Assembly: GCF_014269035.2 (NCBI RefSeq)
Contig: NZ_JABWRP020000006.1
Coordinates: 1 to 64,000 of the forward strand
Origin: Pseudomonas vlassakiae
GTDB lineage: Bacteria > Pseudomonadota > Gammaproteobacteria > Pseudomonadales > Pseudomonadaceae
Direction: 5' to 3'
DNA length: 64,000 nucleotides
The notes below the pieces were generated by a model. That model did no database searches and was not told the DNA's origin. It saw only the letters and a program-made list of their open reading frames with translations. Every line of letters starts with the position of its first letter. Within the stretch, counting starts at the first letter, position 1. Shown here in pieces: positions 1 to 7,646 of this stretch. Made by a program: the position numbers and the translations under genes.

Positions 1-104
1 CTGGGCTCAATACAGGCCTTTGTCGCAGCCATGCGCAGCCCTTTTCCTATGCAAGCCAACGACCCCTAGCTATCATGCCAGCCTTATTCCAAGTTGAGAC
101 TGGC

Positions 105-1064
105 ATGCTGAAGTTGTTGAATCTCCTCAAGGATGGCCGGTTCCATTCCGGAGAAGCCTTGGGGGCAGCCCTCGGGGTGAGTCGCAGCGCCGTTTGGAAG
201 CAGCTGCAACACCTGGAAAGTGAGCTGAACCTCACCATTCATAAAGTTCGAGGGCGTGGTTACCAGTTGGTTGCGCCGCTGAGCTTGCTTGATGCGCAGG
301 CGATCGCTGAGCTTACCGAGGGTGAGCGCTGGCCCGTTTTCATCCACGAAACAATCGATTCGACCAACGCCGAAGGCCTGCGGCTTGCCAGTGAAGGACA
401 GCCAGCGCCATTCCTGGTCCTGGCCGAGCGTCAAAGCGCTGGGCGTGGCCGGCGAGGGCGCATGTGGATAAGTCCATTCGCAGAAAACCTCTATTACAGC
501 CTGGTTTTGCGCGTAGATGGTGGCATGCGTCAGTTGGAGGGGCTCAGTCTGGTGGTCGGATTGGCCGTGATGCGCACGCTGCAGGCGTTTGGTGTAAAGG
601 ACGTGGGGTTGAAGTGGCCCAACGATGTCCTGGTTCGCGGGCAGAAGATCACCGGTATTCTTCTTGAGCTAGTGGGCGATCCAGCAGACGTCTGCCATGT
701 GGTACTTGGCATCGGCGTCAACGTGAACATGCAGGTCAATGAGCAGGTCGATCAACAGTGGACCTCGATGCGACGTGAGGTTGGAGTGACAATTGATCGC
801 AATCGCCTGGTGGCCATGCTCAGCCGGCAACTGCAACATGAATTGGCCCGTCATCGGCGCTACGGTTTTGCGGCATTCCAGGAAGAGTGGGAGCAGTCGC
901 ACCTGTGGCAGGGGCGTAATGTATCGCTGATCGCCGGTGCCACCCGTATCGATGGTGTCGTGCTGGGGGTGGACGGGCAGGGCGGATTGCGCCTTGAAGT
1001 CGACGGTGTGGAAAAGAGCTTCAGTGGTGGTGAGCTCAGTTTGAGGTTGCGTGATGATTCTTGA
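105..1064 (+). CDS. birA: BirA bifunctional biotin--protein ligase / biotin operon repressor
   Basis: The protein activates biotin with ATP and attaches it to the biotin carboxyl carrier protein; in family members with an HTH it also represses biotin genes. The 319-residue product has an N-terminal winged HTH (about residues 11-60, with [18 protein letters not shown]), the biotin/ATP loop GRGRRG at 113-118 and KWPNDV at 170-175, close to the E. coli positions. An in-frame ATG at 75 would add ten residues, but family members begin at the MLKLL-type start used here. The stop overlaps the start of coaX by 11 bases, so the two cofactor genes are probably cotranscribed. Confidence 0.95.
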   Translation: MLKLLNLLKDGRFHSGEALGAALGVSRSAVWKQLQHLESELNLTIHKVRGRGYQLVAPLSLLDAQAIAELTEGERWPVFIHETIDSTNAEGLRLASEGQPAPFLVLAERQSAGRGRRGRMWISPFAENLYYSLVLRVDGGMRQLEGLSLVVGLAVMRTLQAFGVKDVGLKWPNDVLVRGQKITGILLELVGDPADVCHVVLGIGVNVNMQVNEQVDQQWTSMRREVGVTIDRNRLVAMLSRQLQHELARHRRYGFAAFQEEWEQSHLWQGRNVSLIAGATRIDGVVLGVDGQGGLRLEVDGVEKSFSGGELSLRLRDDS

Positions 1065-1803
1065 GCTCGATTGCGGTAACAGCTTCATCAAGTGGCGTGT
1101 CATTCATGCTGCCGACGCCACCATTGTCGGTGGTGGCATTGTCGATTCGGACCAGGCGCTGGTAGACGAGGTTGCGGCCCTGCAATCATTGCGTCTTACC
1201 GGTTGTCGAATCGTCAGTGTGCGTAGCGAGGATGAAACCGCTGCCCTCTGCGCACTGATCGCCAAGGCTTTTGCAGTGGTTGCTCGGGTTGCAGAGCCTG
1301 CACAAGAAATGGCAGGTGTGCGCAATGGCTATGACGATTACCAGCGCCTCGGCATGGATCGCTGGCTCGCGGCATTGGGTGCGTTCCATCTCGCCAAGGG
1401 CGCCTGCCTGGTCATTGATCTGGGCACAGCGGCCAAAGCCGACTTTGTATCGGCCGATGGCGAACACCTGGGTGGCTACATCTGCCCAGGTATGCCACTC
1501 ATGCGCAGCCAACTGCGTACGCATACCCGCCGTATTCGCTACGACGACGCTTCGGCTGAGCGGGCATTGAGCAGCCTTGCGCCAGGGCGCTCCACAGTCG
1601 AAGCGGTAGAGCGCGGTTGTGTATTGATGCTGCAGGGTTTTGCCCGCACGCAGCTCGAGCAGGCGCGGGCTTTGTGGGGTGAAGACTTCACGGTGTTCCT
1701 GACGGGAGGGGATGCGCCGCTGGTACGAGAGGCGGCGCCGCAGGGCAGGGTAGTCCCTGACCTGGTATTTGTCGGTCTGGCCATGGCCTGTCCACTGGAC
1801 TGA
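1054..1803 (+). CDS. coaX: Type III pantothenate kinase
   Basis: CoaX phosphorylates pantothenate in the first step of coenzyme A synthesis. The 249-residue product starts with the acidic phosphate-binding strand [10 protein letters not shown] and has the second ASKHA-fold motif VIDLGTAAK and the [11 protein letters not shown] segment typical of type III enzymes. A GTG one codon upstream is possible, but the ATG at 1054 gives the canonical N-terminus. It overlaps birA by 11 bases and is followed 7 bases later by a small membrane-anchored protein gene. Confidence 0.95.
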   Translation: MILELDCGNSFIKWRVIHAADATIVGGGIVDSDQALVDEVAALQSLRLTGCRIVSVRSEDETAALCALIAKAFAVVARVAEPAQEMAGVRNGYDDYQRLGMDRWLAALGAFHLAKGACLVIDLGTAAKADFVSADGEHLGGYICPGMPLMRSQLRTHTRRIRYDDASAERALSSLAPGRSTVEAVERGCVLMLQGFARTQLEQARALWGEDFTVFLTGGDAPLVREAAPQGRVVPDLVFVGLAMACPLD

Positions 1804-1810
1804 GGTGCTT

Positions 1811-2236
1811 ATGCGTTGGTTGTTTCTGCTGTTGCTGGTGCTTAACGTCTTCTATTACGTCTGGCACCAACAGGAAGCCCCGCTGAAGGCGAAGGACGTC
1901 GCGCCGTTGTCGTTGTACAAAGGAAATCAGCAAGAGATCCGTCTGCTCAAGGAGACTGGCGCATCTGCACCGGCCCGGCGACGCGATGAATGTCTGGTGG
2001 TCGGTGGACTGATGGCTCGCGATCAACTCGATGCGCTGCGACAGCGCCTGCTGAGCCTGGATATCAATGCTGTGCCGGTGTCTGGCCAGCTGCCTGGCGC
2101 TGAAGGTTCCTGGCTCAAGATTTCCCCGGAAAGCGAGCGTTTGCTGGATCAAACCGTTCTCGAGACTCTTTCCAACGATTTCAAAGACTTAAAACATAAA
2201 ATTATTTTCTGCCAGGGTATTGCAACTGGTGAATAG
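1811..2236 (+). CDS. Small membrane-anchored protein, possible SPOR-type domain
   Basis: The 141-residue product begins with one hydrophobic helix (MRWLFLLLLVLNVFYYVW) and no cleavage site, followed by a charged periplasmic-type region of about 115 residues. Two cysteines (in DECLVVG and the near-C-terminal FCQG) could form a disulfide. The pattern CLVVGGLMARDQLDALRQRL resembles the start of a SPOR-like fold (short strand, then helix), but I cannot confirm this by eye. It is the third gene of the birA-coaX unit; function unknown. Confidence 0.75.
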   Translation: MRWLFLLLLVLNVFYYVWHQQEAPLKAKDVAPLSLYKGNQQEIRLLKETGASAPARRRDECLVVGGLMARDQLDALRQRLLSLDINAVPVSGQLPGAEGSWLKISPESERLLDQTVLETLSNDFKDLKHKIIFCQGIATGE

Positions 2237-2247
2237 CTTGATAGAAT
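2220..2247 (+). promoter_or_regulatory. Possible weak promoter upstream of tRNA cluster
   Basis: TTGCAA (2220-2225) and TAGAAT (2242-2247) are separated by 16 bases at the end of the preceding gene. It would lie about 145 bases upstream of tRNA-Tyr, in tandem with the much better promoter at 2348-2376. Confidence 0.35.
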
Positions 2248-2347
2248 GGCGCCCGCTTCACAGGGAACACCACTCAGGTGGCAGAACTGGAAGCGAGTGT
2301 CAAAGCAGCTAAGTTTCAGATTTGATTGAAAAAATTTGAAAAAAAGC

Positions 2348-2376
2348 TTGACACTGGGACGGCAGACAAATAGAAT
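2348..2376 (+). promoter_or_regulatory. Sigma-70 promoter of the tRNA-Tyr/Gly/Thr-tuf unit
   Basis: A perfect -35 TTGACA (2348-2353) and a -10 TAGAAT (2371-2376) are separated by 17 bases, ending 13 bases before the tRNA-Tyr gene. This is the strongest-looking promoter in the first 10 kb and fits stable-RNA transcription. Confidence 0.85.
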
Positions 2377-2389
2377 GCCGGCCACATCT

Positions 2390-2473
2390 GGAGGGATTCC
2401 CGAGCGGTCAAAGGGGACGGACTGTAAATCCGTTGCGAGAGCTTCGAAGGTTCGAATCCTTCTCCCTCCACCA
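2390..2473 (+). tRNA. tRNA-Tyr (GTA)
   Basis: The acceptor arm GGAGGGA (2390-2396) pairs with TCCCTCC (2463-2469); CCA is encoded (2471-2473). The anticodon loop reads CTGTAAA, giving anticodon GTA. A long variable arm, typical of class II tRNA-Tyr, is present. Confidence 0.97.
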
Positions 2474-2497
2474 GTTTTAGCGAGAGCCGCAAGCTCC

Positions 2498-2571
<74 letters not shown>

Positions 2572-2600
2572 AGTTTGCTGGATTTTGCGCAAAGTGTTTC

Positions 2601-2676
2601 GCTCTTGTAGCTCAGTTGGTAGAGCACACCCTTGGTAAGGGTGAGGTCAGCGGTTCAAGTCCGCTCAAGAGCTCCA
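2601..2676 (+). tRNA. tRNA-Thr (GGT)
   Basis: Acceptor GCTCTTG (2601-2607) pairs with CAAGAGC (2666-2672); the anticodon loop TTGGTAA gives GGT; CCA is encoded (2674-2676). It is followed by a terminator-like hairpin before tuf. Confidence 0.97.
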
Positions 2677-2680
2677 TATA

Positions 2681-2714
2681 AACAAGGCAGATATGAAAAT
2701 ATCTGCCTTTGTTT
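2681..2714 (+). terminator. Terminator-like hairpin between tRNA-Thr and tuf
   Basis: GGCAGATAT (2686-2694), GAAA loop, ATATCTGCC (2699-2707), with AACAA before and TTTGTTTT after extending the stem. Because no separate promoter is obvious between it and tuf, it may act as a partial terminator that sets the tRNA to EF-Tu ratio. Confidence 0.7.
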
Positions 2715-2755
2715 TATCAGCGTAAGACTATTTTCTTCTGCGGAGGATTGTATCG

Positions 2756-3949
2756 ATGGCTAAGGAAAAGTTTGATCGTTCCCTTCCCCACGTTAACGTC
2801 GGCACTATCGGCCACGTTGACCACGGTAAGACCACTCTGACCGCAGCTCTGACTCGCGTCTGCTCCGAAGTTTTCGGTTCGGCGGTCGTTGAGTTCGACA
2901 AGATCGACTCGGCTCCAGAAGAAAAAGCACGCGGTATCACCATCAACACCGCTCACGTCGAGTACAACTCGAACATTCGTCACTACGCTCACGTTGACTG
3001 CCCAGGTCACGCTGACTACGTGAAGAACATGATCACCGGTGCTGCCCAGATGGACGGCGCGATCCTGGTTTGCTCGGCCGCCGATGGTCCGATGCCACAA
3101 ACCCGTGAGCACATCCTGCTGTCCCGTCAGGTAGGCGTTCCGTACATCGTGGTCTTCCTGAACAAGGCTGACCTGGTAGACGACGCTGAGCTGCTGGAAC
3201 TGGTCGAGATGGAAGTTCGCGACCTGCTGTCCACCTACGACTTCCCAGGCGACGACACTCCGATCATCATCGGTTCGGCTCGTATGGCTCTGGAAGGCAA
3301 AGACGACAACGAAATGGGCACTACCGCTGTCAAGAAGCTGGTAGAAACTCTGGATGCCTACATCCCTGAGCCAGTTCGTGCCATCGACCAGCCATTCCTG
3401 ATGCCAATCGAAGACGTATTCTCGATCTCGGGTCGTGGTACCGTTGTTACCGGCCGTATCGAGCGTGGTATCGTCCGCGTTCAGGATCCGCTGGAAATCG
3501 TTGGTCTGCGTGACACCTCCACCACCACCTGCACCGGTGTCGAGATGTTCCGCAAGCTGCTGGACGAAGGTCGTGCTGGCGAGAACTGCGGCGTTCTGCT
3601 ACGTGGTACCAAGCGTGACGACGTTGAGCGTGGTCAGGTTCTGGTCAAGCCAGGTTCGGTCAAGCCGCACACCAAGTTCACCGCAGAAGTCTACGTCCTG
3701 TCGAAGGAAGAAGGCGGTCGTCACACTCCGTTCTTCAAAGGCTACCGTCCTCAGTTCTACTTCCGTACCACTGACGTGACCGGTAACTGCGAGCTGCCGG
3801 AAGGAGTTGAAATGGTAATGCCAGGTGACAACATTCAGATGACTGTTACCCTGATCAAGACCATCGCAATGGAAGACGGTCTGCGCTTCGCTATCCGTGA
3901 AGGCGGTCGTACCGTCGGCGCCGGCGTCGTAGCAAAAATTATTGAATAA
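2756..3949 (+). CDS. tuf: Elongation factor Tu, copy 1
   Basis: EF-Tu delivers aminoacyl-tRNA to the ribosome as a GTP complex. The 397-residue protein carries GHVDHGKT (19-26), DCPGH and NKAD GTPase motifs and full domains 2 and 3. A strong GGAGG Shine-Dalgarno precedes the ATG. The protein is identical to that of the second copy at 19350; this copy sits downstream of three tRNA genes and upstream of tRNA-Trp, the common tRNA-tufB arrangement. Confidence 0.98.
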   Translation: MAKEKFDRSLPHVNVGTIGHVDHGKTTLTAALTRVCSEVFGSAVVEFDKIDSAPEEKARGITINTAHVEYNSNIRHYAHVDCPGHADYVKNMITGAAQMDGAILVCSAADGPMPQTREHILLSRQVGVPYIVVFLNKADLVDDAELLELVEMEVRDLLSTYDFPGDDTPIIIGSARMALEGKDDNEMGTTAVKKLVETLDAYIPEPVRAIDQPFLMPIEDVFSISGRGTVVTGRIERGIVRVQDPLEIVGLRDTSTTTCTGVEMFRKLLDEGRAGENCGVLLRGTKRDDVERGQVLVKPGSVKPHTKFTAEVYVLSKEEGGRHTPFFKGYRPQFYFRTTDVTGNCELPEGVEMVMPGDNIQMTVTLIKTIAMEDGLRFAIREGGRTVGAGVVAKIIE

Positions 3950-3953
3950 GTAG

Positions 3954-3993
3954 TTGATTTACTTGATCAGGCCGGTATAATGGCCGGCCTGAT
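3954..3993 (+). promoter_or_regulatory. Promoter nested in a perfect palindrome upstream of tRNA-Trp
   Basis: TTGATT (3954-3959) and consensus TATAAT (3976-3981) are 16 bases apart. The -10 hexamer is the loop of a perfect 10-bp inverted repeat (3966-3975 with 3984-3993). The start of transcription would fall about 15 bases before tRNA-Trp. The palindrome also follows the tuf stop by 16 bases, so it can fold in the tuf transcript, though no T-run follows. Confidence 0.65.
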
Positions 3994-4003
3994 ACAGCGT
4001 TAC

Positions 4004-4079
4004 AGGTCAGTAGCTCAATTGGCAGAGCGACGGTCTCCAAAACCGTAGGTTGGGGGTTCGATTCCCTCCTGACCTGCCA
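4004..4079 (+). tRNA. tRNA-Trp (CCA)
   Basis: Acceptor AGGTCAG (4004-4010) pairs with CTGACCT (4069-4075), the anticodon loop CTCCAAA gives CCA, and 3' CCA is encoded (4077-4079). It lies 44 bases upstream of secE, a conserved arrangement in gammaproteobacteria. Confidence 0.97.
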
Positions 4080-4123
4080 TTTCACCTCGGTGTGATGGCT
4101 TTCTTCTTACAGGATCCTCCTCG

Positions 4124-4492
4124 ATGACCCCCAAAACTGAAGCCCAAGAATCGCGTTTTGATCTGTTCAAGTGGCTGGCTGTAGTGGCTTTGGTGGTTGT
4201 TGGTGTCGTGGGTAATCAGTATTACTCCGCCTCTCCGATCCTGTATCGCGTCCTTGCACTTCTCGCCCTGGCTGCTGTCGCAGGCTTTGTAGCTCTGCAG
4301 ACTGCGAAGGGTAAGTCGTTCTTTGCGCTGGCGAAGGAAGCTCGTACCGAGATCCGTAAAGTCGTGTGGCCGACCCGCCAGGAAACCACCCAGACCACGC
4401 TGATTGTTGTGGCTGTCGTGCTGGTTATGGCACTGCTGCTGTGGGGTCTTGATTCCCTGCTCGGCTGGGCGGTCTCCCTGATCGTTGGCTAA
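4124..4492 (+). CDS. secE: Preprotein translocase subunit SecE
   Basis: SecE clamps the SecY channel in the inner membrane. The 122-residue protein has three hydrophobic segments (about 15-31, 41-58 and 92-120), with the conserved amphipathic stretch KEARTEIRKVVWPTRQET before the last helix. It is the longer gammaproteobacterial form. nusG starts 9 bases after its stop, as usual. Confidence 0.96.
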   Translation: MTPKTEAQESRFDLFKWLAVVALVVVGVVGNQYYSASPILYRVLALLALAAVAGFVALQTAKGKSFFALAKEARTEIRKVVWPTRQETTQTTLIVVAVVLVMALLLWGLDSLLGWAVSLIVG

Positions 4493-4501
4493 AGGTGTCC
4501 C

Positions 4502-5035
4502 GTGGCTAAGCGTTGGTATGTTGTGCATGCTTACTCGGGTTACGAGAAGCATGTAATGCGCTCTCTGATCGAGCGCGTGAAGCTGGCAGGCATGGAAGAC
4601 GGTTTCGGCGAGATCCTGGTCCCGACCGAAGAAGTCGTTGAAATGCGCAATGGCCAGAAGCGCAAAAGTGAGCGCAAATTCTTCCCTGGCTATGTATTGG
4701 TCCAGATGGAGATGAACGAAGGGACCTGGCACTTGGTCAAGGATACCCCTCGTGTGATGGGCTTTATCGGTGGTACTGCAGACAAGCCTGCACCGATTAC
4801 CGATAAAGAAGCTGAAGCTATCCTGCGTCGCGTTGCCGACGGTAGTGACAAGCCGAAGCCGAAGACGCTGTTCGAGCCGGGTGAAGTGGTTCGAGTCATT
4901 GACGGTCCGTTCGCTGACTTCAATGGTAGTGTCGAAGAGGTTAACTACGAAAAGAGTCGCCTGCAGGTCGCGGTGCTCATTTTCGGTCGCTCTACTCCGG
5001 TGGAGCTCGAGTTCAGCCAGGTCGAAAAGGTCTAG
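4502..5035 (+). CDS. nusG: Transcription termination/antitermination factor NusG
   Basis: NusG binds the RNA polymerase clamp and links it to Rho or ribosomal S10. The 177-residue product has the N-terminal NGN domain ([16 protein letters not shown] onwards) and a C-terminal KOW domain ([16 protein letters not shown]). Translation begins at a GTG preceded by AAAGGTG. A terminator-like hairpin follows. Confidence 0.97.
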   Translation: MAKRWYVVHAYSGYEKHVMRSLIERVKLAGMEDGFGEILVPTEEVVEMRNGQKRKSERKFFPGYVLVQMEMNEGTWHLVKDTPRVMGFIGGTADKPAPITDKEAEAILRRVADGSDKPKPKTLFEPGEVVRVIDGPFADFNGSVEEVNYEKSRLQVAVLIFGRSTPVELEFSQVEKV

Positions 5036-5054
5036 GCGGACGAAGCATCCCATA

Positions 5055-5083
5055 CCCCGCAGCCCTGTGTGCTGCGGGGTTTT
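5055..5083 (+). terminator. Rho-independent terminator after nusG
   Basis: CCCCGCAGC (5055-5063) pairs perfectly with GCTGCGGGG (5071-5079), followed by TTTT. It separates secE-nusG from the L11 operon. Confidence 0.8.
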
Positions 5084-5154
5084 GTCGTCACTGGGATAAA
5101 ACGCAAGTCATCCGGGGAGCCATCAGGCGTTCGTACCCGATTTTGGAGTAGCTC

Positions 5155-5586
5155 ATGGCTAAGAAGATTCAGGCTTACATCAAGCTGCAAGTTAAGGCCG
5201 GCCAGGCCAACCCAAGCCCACCCGTCGGTCCAGCTCTGGGCCAACACGGTGTGAACATCATGGAGTTCTGCAAGGCCTTCAACGCCCGTACTCAGGGTCA
5301 AGAAGCCGGCCTGCCGACTCCAGTGATCATCACTGTCTACAGCGACCGTAGCTTCACCTTCGAGACCAAGAGCACCCCTGCCTCGGTTCTGCTGAAGAAA
5401 GCTGCTGGCCTGACCAGTGGTTCGGCTCGCCCGAACACCGTTAAAGTCGGTACCGTTACCCGTGCTCAGCTGGAAGATATCGCCAAGGCTAAACAGGCTG
5501 ATCTGACCGCCGCTGACCTGGACGCAGCTGTACGCACCATCGCTGGCTCTGCCCGCAGCATGGGCCTGAACGTGGAGGGTGTGTAA
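5155..5586 (+). CDS. rplK: 50S ribosomal protein L11
   Basis: L11 forms the base of the GTPase-associated stalk on 23S rRNA. The 143-residue protein starts [13 protein letters not shown] and has the conserved glycine/proline-rich segment [25 protein letters not shown] lies upstream of the start. Its TAA overlaps the rplA ATG (TAATG), so L11 and L1 are translationally coupled. Confidence 0.98.
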   Translation: MAKKIQAYIKLQVKAGQANPSPPVGPALGQHGVNIMEFCKAFNARTQGQEAGLPTPVIITVYSDRSFTFETKSTPASVLLKKAAGLTSGSARPNTVKVGTVTRAQLEDIAKAKQADLTAADLDAAVRTIAGSARSMGLNVEGV

Positions 5587-6281
5587 TGGCTAAGCTGACC
5601 AAGCGCCAAAAGGCAATCGCCGAGAAAATCGAAGCAGGCAAGGCCTACAACTTCGAAGAAGCCGCAACTCTGCTCGCTTCGCTGCCGGCTGCCAAGTTCG
5701 TAGAATCCTACGACATCGCCGTCAACCTCGGTGTTGACCCGCGTAAATCCGACCAGGTCGTTCGTAGCGCTACCGTGCTGCCACACGGCACTGGCAAGAC
5801 CGTACGTGTTGCTGTCTTCACCCAGGGTCCAGCTGCTGAAGCCGCTCTGGCTGCCGGCGCTGACCGCGTAGGTATGGACGATCTGGCTGCCGAAATGAAA
5901 GGCGGCGACCTGAACTATGACGTCGTCATCGCATCGCCTGATGCCATGCGCGTTGTAGGTCAGCTGGGTCAGGTTCTGGGTCCTCGCGGCCTGATGCCTA
6001 ACCCGAAAGTGGGTACCGTGACCCCAGACGTAGCCGGCGCTGTCAAAAACGCCAAGGCTGGTCAGGTTCGCTACCGTACCGACAAAAACGGTATCATCCA
6101 CACCTCCGTTGGCAAGATCGGCTTCGAAGCTGACAAGCTGAAGGAAAACGTTGAAGCCCTGATCGCTGATCTGAAGCGTATCAAGCCGGCCTCTTCGAAA
6201 GGTATCTACGTCAAGCGCGTTACCCTGAGCACCACCATGGGCCCAGGTCTGATCATCGATCAGAGCTCGCTGAACGTGTAA
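5586..6281 (+). CDS. rplA: 50S ribosomal protein L1
   Basis: L1 forms the mobile stalk at the ribosomal E site and in the family represses its own L11-L1 mRNA. The 231-residue product contains the L1 signature region [17 protein letters not shown] and the C-terminal [12 protein letters not shown] end ([11 protein letters not shown]). It overlaps rplK by one base. Confidence 0.98.
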   Translation: MAKLTKRQKAIAEKIEAGKAYNFEEAATLLASLPAAKFVESYDIAVNLGVDPRKSDQVVRSATVLPHGTGKTVRVAVFTQGPAAEAALAAGADRVGMDDLAAEMKGGDLNYDVVIASPDAMRVVGQLGQVLGPRGLMPNPKVGTVTPDVAGAVKNAKAGQVRYRTDKNGIIHTSVGKIGFEADKLKENVEALIADLKRIKPASSKGIYVKRVTLSTTMGPGLIIDQSSLNV

Positions 6282-6286
6282 GAACA

Positions 6287-6312
6287 TGGTGGCGCGACCT
6301 GTCGCGCCACCA
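6287..6312 (+). other. Perfect 12-bp inverted repeat after rplA
   Basis: 6287-6298 pairs with 6301-6312 with a two-base centre. There is no T-run after it, so it is not a classical terminator. It lies between rplA and the L10 leader and may protect a processed 3' end or cause pausing. Confidence 0.6.
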
Positions 6313-6320
6313 GTAAAAAT

Positions 6321-6479
6321 TGGGGTCCCTGCCTGGCGGGGGCTATCCAAGACCGTAGGCGGCGCGAGCCTTAAAACCCCAGCCCACGCAGATGGTGCTC
6401 CCGATTCGTTTACCGAATCAGACACCAAAACGACATCCGGCTCCGGCCAGATGAAACGGTAAAAACCAGGAGTAAACCC
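6321..6479 (+). promoter_or_regulatory. L10-type ribosomal protein leader
   Basis: The 160-base leader of rplJ contains the GGGGTCCCTG...CCAAGACCGTAGGCGG...CCTTAAAACCCCAG pattern, typical of the L10(L12)4 binding leader in gammaproteobacteria. GGGG near 6322 can pair with CCCC near 6377. In the family, free L10-L7/L12 complex binds here to repress translation. Assigned from pattern memory, not covariance. Confidence 0.75.
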
Positions 6480-6980
6480 GTGGCAATTAAACTCGAAGAC
6501 AAGAAGGCCATCGTCGCTGAAGTCAACGAGGCTGCCAAAGTCGCTCTGTCCGCTGTCGTGGCCGATGCCCGTGGTGTGACTGTAGGCGCAATGACCGGAC
6601 TCCGTAAAGAGGCCCGCGAAGCTGGCGTATACGTACGTGTCGTACGTAACACGCTGCTCAAGCGCGCTGTTGAAGGCACCGAATTCTCGATCCTCAACGA
6701 CGCGTTCAAAGGCCCGACCCTGATTGCTTTCTCCAACGAACACCCGGGCGCTGCCGCTCGTCTGTTCAAAGAGTTCGCCAAGGGTCAGGACAAGTTCGAG
6801 ATCAAGGCAGCTGCGTTTGACGGCAAGTTCCTTGCCGCTAACCAGATCGACGTGCTGGCAACCCTGCCAACTCGCGACGAGGCTATCGCACAGCTGATGA
6901 GCGTAATCCAAGGTGCAACCAGCAAGCTGGCTCGTACCCTGGCAGCTCTGCGCGACCAGAAAGAAGCTGCTGCTGCCTAA
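6480..6980 (+). CDS. rplJ: 50S ribosomal protein L10
   Basis: L10 anchors the L7/L12 dimers to L11 and 23S rRNA. The 166-residue protein contains [20 protein letters not shown] and a C-terminal helix that binds L7/L12. It starts at a GTG after CCAGGAG. It is preceded by the autoregulatory leader and followed 78 bases later by rplL. Confidence 0.97.
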   Translation: MAIKLEDKKAIVAEVNEAAKVALSAVVADARGVTVGAMTGLRKEAREAGVYVRVVRNTLLKRAVEGTEFSILNDAFKGPTLIAFSNEHPGAAARLFKEFAKGQDKFEIKAAAFDGKFLAANQIDVLATLPTRDEAIAQLMSVIQGATSKLARTLAALRDQKEAAAA

Positions 6981-7058
6981 GGCACGCGCAACTCTTTCAA
7001 AATCATACGTTTAATTTGATGGCTGCGTAGGCTGTCACCCCAATACAGGATTTAAGTC

Positions 7059-7427
7059 ATGTCTCTGACTAACGAGCAAATCATCGAAGCGATCGGCCAG
7101 AAAACCGTTCTGGAAATTGTTGAACTGATCAAAGCGATGGAAGAAACCTTCGGCGTTACCGCTGCTGCCGCTGTTGCCGCTGGCCCAGCTACCGCCGCTG
7201 CCGCTGTTGAAGAGCAGACCGAGTTCAACGTTGTTCTGGTTGAAGCCGGCGACAAGAAAGTGAACGTGATCAAAGCCGTTCGCGAACTGACCGGTCTGGG
7301 CCTGAAAGAAGCCAAAGAGAAAGTCGACGGCGCTCCTCAGGTTGTAGCTGAAGGCGTTTCGAAAGAAGCCGCTGAAGACGCTAAGAAGAAGCTGGAAGAA
7401 GCAGGCGCTAAAGTCGAGCTGAAGTAA
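7059..7427 (+). CDS. rplL: 50S ribosomal protein L7/L12
   Basis: This acidic stalk protein recruits translational GTPases. The 122-residue product has the N-terminal dimerisation helices, an Ala/Val/Pro-rich flexible hinge near residues 36-52 and the conserved C-terminal domain EKTEFNVVL-type ([21 protein letters not shown] region). It is followed by an attenuator hairpin before rpoB. Confidence 0.98.
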   Translation: MSLTNEQIIEAIGQKTVLEIVELIKAMEETFGVTAAAAVAAGPATAAAAVEEQTEFNVVLVEAGDKKVNVIKAVRELTGLGLKEAKEKVDGAPQVVAEGVSKEAAEDAKKKLEEAGAKVELK

Positions 7428-7472
7428 TTTCGACTTTGCGATGCCAGCCTGAGCGTTGAGCGAAAGGCTGAT

Positions 7473-7501
7473 GGCTGGTGGCTTATGCCACCGGCCTTTT
7501 T
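7473..7501 (+). terminator. Attenuator-type terminator between rplL and rpoB
   Basis: GGCTGGTGGC (7473-7482), TTAT loop, GCCACCGGCC (7487-7496) and a five-T run form a 10-bp stem with one G-T pair. In related bacteria a partial terminator at this position lowers rpoBC relative to rplL. Bases 7502-7646 hold no other gene. Confidence 0.85.
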
Positions 7502-7646
7502 CCGTTATTGGTGGCTGGTCAAGCCGGCCCCGATAACACGCTGCAAGACACCCATGTGGGTGCGCAAACCAAGGGGTTTGCACGATTTTCTGGCTGCTCC
7601 CGCCGGGAGAAGCCAAACAAGCAGGTGACCAAGCTGGGGAACGCTG

